A stretch of 64,000 bases of DNA from Epiperipatus broadwayi (taxonomy: Eukaryota; Onychophora; Udeonychophora; Euonychophora; Peripatidae), in NCBI GenBank assembly GCA_028023455.1, contig JAQFVV010012499.1, positions 2,362,584 through 2,426,583 of the forward strand, written 5' to 3'. How positions within the stretch are numbered: the stretch's first letter is position 1; each line of letters starts with the position of its first letter. The notes beneath the pieces are model-generated. The model was not told where the DNA came from, made no database searches, and saw only the letters and a list, made by a program, of their open reading frames with translations. Shown piece after piece: positions 60,251-64,000 of the stretch. The translations under genes and the position numbers were made by a program.

Positions 60251-62543
60251 GACATTTTGATAAAATACTTAATTATGTGTGATGTATCTAGATCAAGATT
60301 ATTCCATTTAAACAATAGAATATACATTTTATTGAATAGAAACTCTGTTGTTTCTGTTTGTAGAAGAATTCTTTTTTTTTAGTTGACTTGAATAGTTAAC
60401 TATGATTAAATTAAGGGTTATCATTGACTGCATATTGTTCTGAACTTGGAAATAGTATTAACTAACCTGAGATTTCTAATTAGTTATTAGTAGTGTCCTG
60501 CCAACATCAAAAGTTTTGGTCTCTATTTACATGAATATAATCTCTTTATTTTTTCTCTTTTTAATATGGAATATAGATAGGTATATACATATATGCATAC
60601 AAAGTAAACTAATAATTAAACAATTTCAACCATTTTATCATTTTACCTATTACAGGAAGTATGGAAAGCCTTAGCTAGAAAAAAGAGATTTAAACCAATG
60701 AAAGCCTTTTCTGCTTAAGTGTTTAAACATTTATTTATTTATTATTTATTATTAATACTAACAATTAAATCCAAAATTTAACAAGTATAATCACTAATTT
60801 GAATTATAATGTTTCTGTGAATGCTTTGGATCTCTTCCTTACTGTCATTCATTCTACACAAAAACTAATGACTCTTTTATAGAATCTTTTTATGATATGA
60901 TTTTAATAATAATAGCAAAGGTTTTTTTAATATTTTCATAGATGGTAAATTTCATTTAGATATTTAAATTATATTTGATATTAATAAAAGAAGATATCCA
61001 CGTATTTTATAGTAAAGATTTATTTAAACAGAAGTAAATAAATAAAATAGTTATAAGCAGAAACATACTTATAAACACTCTTAATTATTTTAAACATAAA
61101 ATTATGTGAATTGACCCCCCCCCCGTTTACAAACTTATTAATGATTCCTTCATTTTGTATAATTATGTATCTCTAAGTAAAATATTCGTCTAAGTATGTA
61201 AATATATATATATATCAAAGTCAATGCTGAATATTAAATAACTAAAGCTAAGTAAGATGTTATCAGTTACGCAATCTATTTTACTGAAATATTTTCGAAA
61301 TTTTGCTAGCTAAGAACATTATGATGTCTTTAAAAATGACAATAAAAAAATTATAATTAATGTGGGTTGATAAAAGAAATCACATATATAAAATAACTAT
61401 CAAAAATATCTCATAACTGCATTAAGTGTTCAAATGTAATTGTTCTGTTATAATGGAATAAAGGGGTAAATTTCATTTATTTCTCATGGATAAGTCAAAT
61501 ATGTATTAAGCGATTAATTAAGTGATTATTTCAAACTTAGTGTTCTTCAGTAATTATTAATTTTACATAAAATATATAAAATCTCATTGACTTATAAAAT
61601 ATGATGATAATAATAGTGGGTGTGGTTGCACAAAATATAAATAAATGCATCATTGGAAGACATGTGGATATTAATTCTCAAAATTCAGTATATATATTTA
61701 TCAAAATACTAATAACCTAAATCTATGAAATAAAAATACTCATAGTGTCTCACGTTTTTATGCAACATACAATGCTCTCTGACAATATGAATTTTCTTTC
61801 ACTCTTTCTTCTGAAAAATGCTGAAGAGAATTATTTTAATTGCTTAACATTTTAATCTAATCATTTGTATTATTTTTAATTTAAAAATAAGATACATCCT
61901 TAACATTTATTTCAGGCATTTTTGCATTCAATTTTAACAATATTTGTTTTCAACAAACGGTAATAGACAAGTATTTGCTTTCTTGTAATTATAGATTTAA
62001 AGTAATTATGAATTTTATATATGTGGGGCTAAGTTGTATTTATAGTTAAAGACTACAGATTTTTAAAAATGCATATTTATGGTACATATACCATTAATTC
62101 AAATACACATACATACAAATTTAATACTAAATTGAATGAATCAATTGAATGTAAATCATAAAATTAATATGCAATAAAACACTACAAGTTTTCTTTTCAA
62201 AACAAAAAAGCAATTATTTCTGCTCTTGAAAAGTTCAATTTACCTGTATGTTTTCAAAGTTCGTTATATGAACATTGAATATGTTTTCTTTCGACTAATG
62301 AACACATGCATCATTATTTATTTAAAGTTTCCACAGATGTCTAAGATCTCTAAGAGCTAGGCACATAATAGCCATGAAATACACTAAAAATTAACAAGAA
62401 TAACTTCTTCGTTATGAGAAATTTATTTTCAAAACCAGCTTCTGGAATTTGATGATGGGTATTTTAAAACACCAATTGCTTATTTATTTAGAAAAAGAAG
62501 AAATTTGAGTCTATTCATGCATTCTATTTTTAAAATCGTATTT
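60251..62543. other. Gene-free A+T-rich DNA
   Basis: An isolated C10 run (61115-61124) stands out in this composition. No gene supported. Confidence 0.5.
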
Positions 62544-62618
62544 AAATAAATATTAAAAATTAATATTTAATTCTCTTTATAAAATAAATATTAAAAATTA
62601 ATATTTAATTCTCTTTAT
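62544..62618. repeat. 38-bp tandem duplication
   Basis: 62544-62580 repeats exactly at 62582-62618 with one spacer base. Confidence 0.95.
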
Positions 62619-63107
62619 TAAGAAAAGGAAATTAATTTTTTTATAATCAATTTTAAGAGTGATTCTCTTTCAAAAGAAGAGGGTGGGGAAATGTTCATTC
62701 TCTGATTGTTTAGATTTAATTAATTAAACTTAAAATTAAGATAAGAAATCTCATTTTAGACCCCTTTATACTTCTCATCAAATCCTAAAGTAATTCAAAA
62801 ATAAATACTATCGTTATGTGTTCTTTCAGACAAAAAAAAATCATGTAAACAGAAACAATAAGTTCTCTAGCTTTCTCTGTATATAAATGGCATGCAAATA
62901 CTTTCATTCATAAGTAATTTAAAGTTTATAACATTATTCTACTTACAATTTACCATTAACTTCTTTAATAGTCTATTCCATTGCACTATTTTTTAGTTAC
63001 TTGGTAACTTTTTAAATACAGATTCAATGTTCAATGCTTCTGTTTAATATATATATAACATTATCCGGGTAACCTAGTATAAAACCTTTTATCAAAAATG
63101 TATACCT

Positions 63108-63214
63108 GTCAAGCGTTGTTAGCCGAGAGGTCATCGCATCTGCCTTGCAAGCAAGTAGTTGGTTGCAGACAGGTGTGGGTTCGCGTCCCGGCCGATGCTA
63201 TGACATATGAAAAA
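63108..63214 (+). mobile_element. tRNA-like short retroposon, copy B, with target duplication
   Basis: The insert is flanked by identical 14-bp copies of AAAAATGTATACCT (63094-63107 and 63215-63228) and ends in an A run. It reads GTCAAGCGTTGTTAGCCGAG with box A-like TTAGCCGAGAGG, a CTTGCAA anticodon-loop-like string (reading TGC), box B GGTTCGCGTCC and CGATGCTATGACATATG. GTCA-AGCGTTG pairs with CGATGCT-A-TGAC, an 11-bp extended acceptor stem with one bulge. The D arm and anticodon stem are poor, so this is not a working tRNA gene. It is under 100 bp without its tail, very short for a SINE. The reading frame at 63,098-63,286 is incidental. Confidence 0.85.
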
Positions 63215-63228
63215 AAAAATGTATACCT

Positions 63229-63440
63229 ACATAGTAATATGTACAATATATATATACAAGGTGAATCCAGAGAATGTCATTTATAACTATAAGCCATAAA
63301 AATATTCATTTTAATGTCATCTGAGTTTGTCAATAAAATTAAGAATGTAAAATTAATAAAGATTTTAGAGTCGCTTCTCTTGATCTTACTGAGCTGTAAA
63401 TAGAATTTGGTCCCCAAACATCATACAGAATCTTTTGAAT
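63229..63440. other. Gene-free A+T-rich DNA
   Basis: Short spacer with a small TA tract; nothing recognised. Confidence 0.5.
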
Positions 63441-63449
63441 GATAGTTCT

Positions 63450-64000
63450 ATTATTTGTAAAATGTTTTACATTGAATAAGTAATATTTTTATGGTACATT
63501 TAATAGTGATAGTTGTGTGATGACTATGAATTCGTACATGGGTTTATCCATTAGTGGGTTATTGTAATTTAACCATAGCAATCATTGGAAAAAAGTTACT
63601 CATCCTCTTTTGGATAAGAATAAGGATGTTATATATGTTGATGTTGTTTTGTGTTTGTGCTTTTTCTAAGCTTATTCATGCATTTTTTAAGCTTATATAA
63701 TTCTTGAAATTAAACTGGTAATGGAAAATGAGGATATTATTAAATTTTTAGATTTAGAATTGTTAAGACAGAGTAATGCTATTGATTACTATATGTTTGT
63801 AAAGCTATTTAGTGGTAGAGGATATCTACATCCATTATCAAAAATGTCATTTGAATTTGAAATGGAAGGTTAACATTTTATATGGAGGTGATCATGTGAT
63901 ATTTAATGATTTAATAGAAATTTAAAACTTTGCAAGTTTGAGTTTGATAAAAAAAACAATTTAGTGAAATATAAAAATAGTTTAATTAGGGTTTGTTACT
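63450..64000 (+). pseudogene. Second Penelope-like polymerase fragment, runs off the window
   Basis: Translation gives MGLSISGLL (about 63,540), matching the MGLPISGLL motif of Penelope-like polymerases; then DVIYVDVVLCLC (about 63,630), a YVDD motif with the second Asp changed to Val; then IIKFLDLELLRQSNAIDYY and FSGRGYLHPLSKMSFEFE (about 63,740-63,860), matching the FLDL and GRYLH...SNHP blocks that follow. Stop codons interrupt it and the catalytic pair is damaged. The C-terminal nuclease, if present, lies beyond the window. Confidence 0.7.

Noticed and set aside
63113-63199. Functional tRNA gene reading anticodon TGC
   Set aside because: Poor D-arm and anticodon-stem pairing, A58 replaced, perfect target duplications and an A tail show a retroposed element.

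Overview
The window looks like gene-poor, strongly A+T-rich intergenic DNA from a metazoan nuclear genome. By eye G+C is about a quarter, with long homopolymer and (TA)n runs, no bacterial gene packing, no operons and no ribosome-binding sites. The animal inference rests on the kinds of retroelement present (L1/Tx1-like LINE, Penelope-like elements with a GIY-YIG domain, tRNA-headed SINEs) and on large tetranucleotide and dinucleotide arrays. I could not place the species. No complete host gene is recognisable. The only good candidate for host coding sequence is one G+C-rich terminal-exon-like block at 56,071-56,322.

Layout. 0.2-1.6 kb: a 1.44-kb non-autonomous DNA transposon. 1.8-3.7 kb: a less A+T-rich interval with a minus-strand TATA box. 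4-20 kb: mostly plain A+T-rich DNA, broken by a foldback-family remnant (4.0-4.3 kb), a nearly perfect 98-bp-arm hairpin (14.24-14.45 kb), a SINE tail with target-site duplication (16.3 kb) and a (CT)n array (19.6 kb). 21.26-23.3 kb (minus): an open 685-codon LINE reverse transcriptase, the longest non-repetitive reading frame here. 24-32 kb: tandem duplications, LTR-like promoter segments and coding-like debris. 33.2-41.0 kb: a large diverged direct duplication. Its right copy was later invaded by a second copy of the DNA transposon, by a roughly 1-kb insertion, and by a tRNA-like retroposon nested in that insertion. 42.9-43.4 kb: a 530-bp foldback element. 47.0-47.5 kb: a LINE fragment. 51.07-52.07 kb: a GATA/GACA satellite. 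52.2-55.0 kb: a tRNA-headed SINE next to a decayed Penelope-like element. 57.1 kb: a small foldback relative. 58.1-60.3 kb: a decayed LINE copy. 63.1 kb: a second tRNA-like retroposon with perfect target-site duplications. 63.4 kb to the end: another Penelope-like fragment running off the window.

How the parts relate. Three copies of one LINE family occur, one open and two wrecked. Two Penelope-like copies are both broken. Two unrelated tRNA-derived SINE families are present, and a TA-target DNA transposon is present twice. Because the right half of the 33-41 kb duplication carries insertions that the left half lacks, the window holds its own empty-site control and gives a relative insertion order. 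Three (TA)n tracts sit at the exact centres of perfect palindromes whose arms extend into non-TA sequence; at one of them the paralogous copy lacks the palindrome. All assignments come from reading the sequence; no database search was possible.
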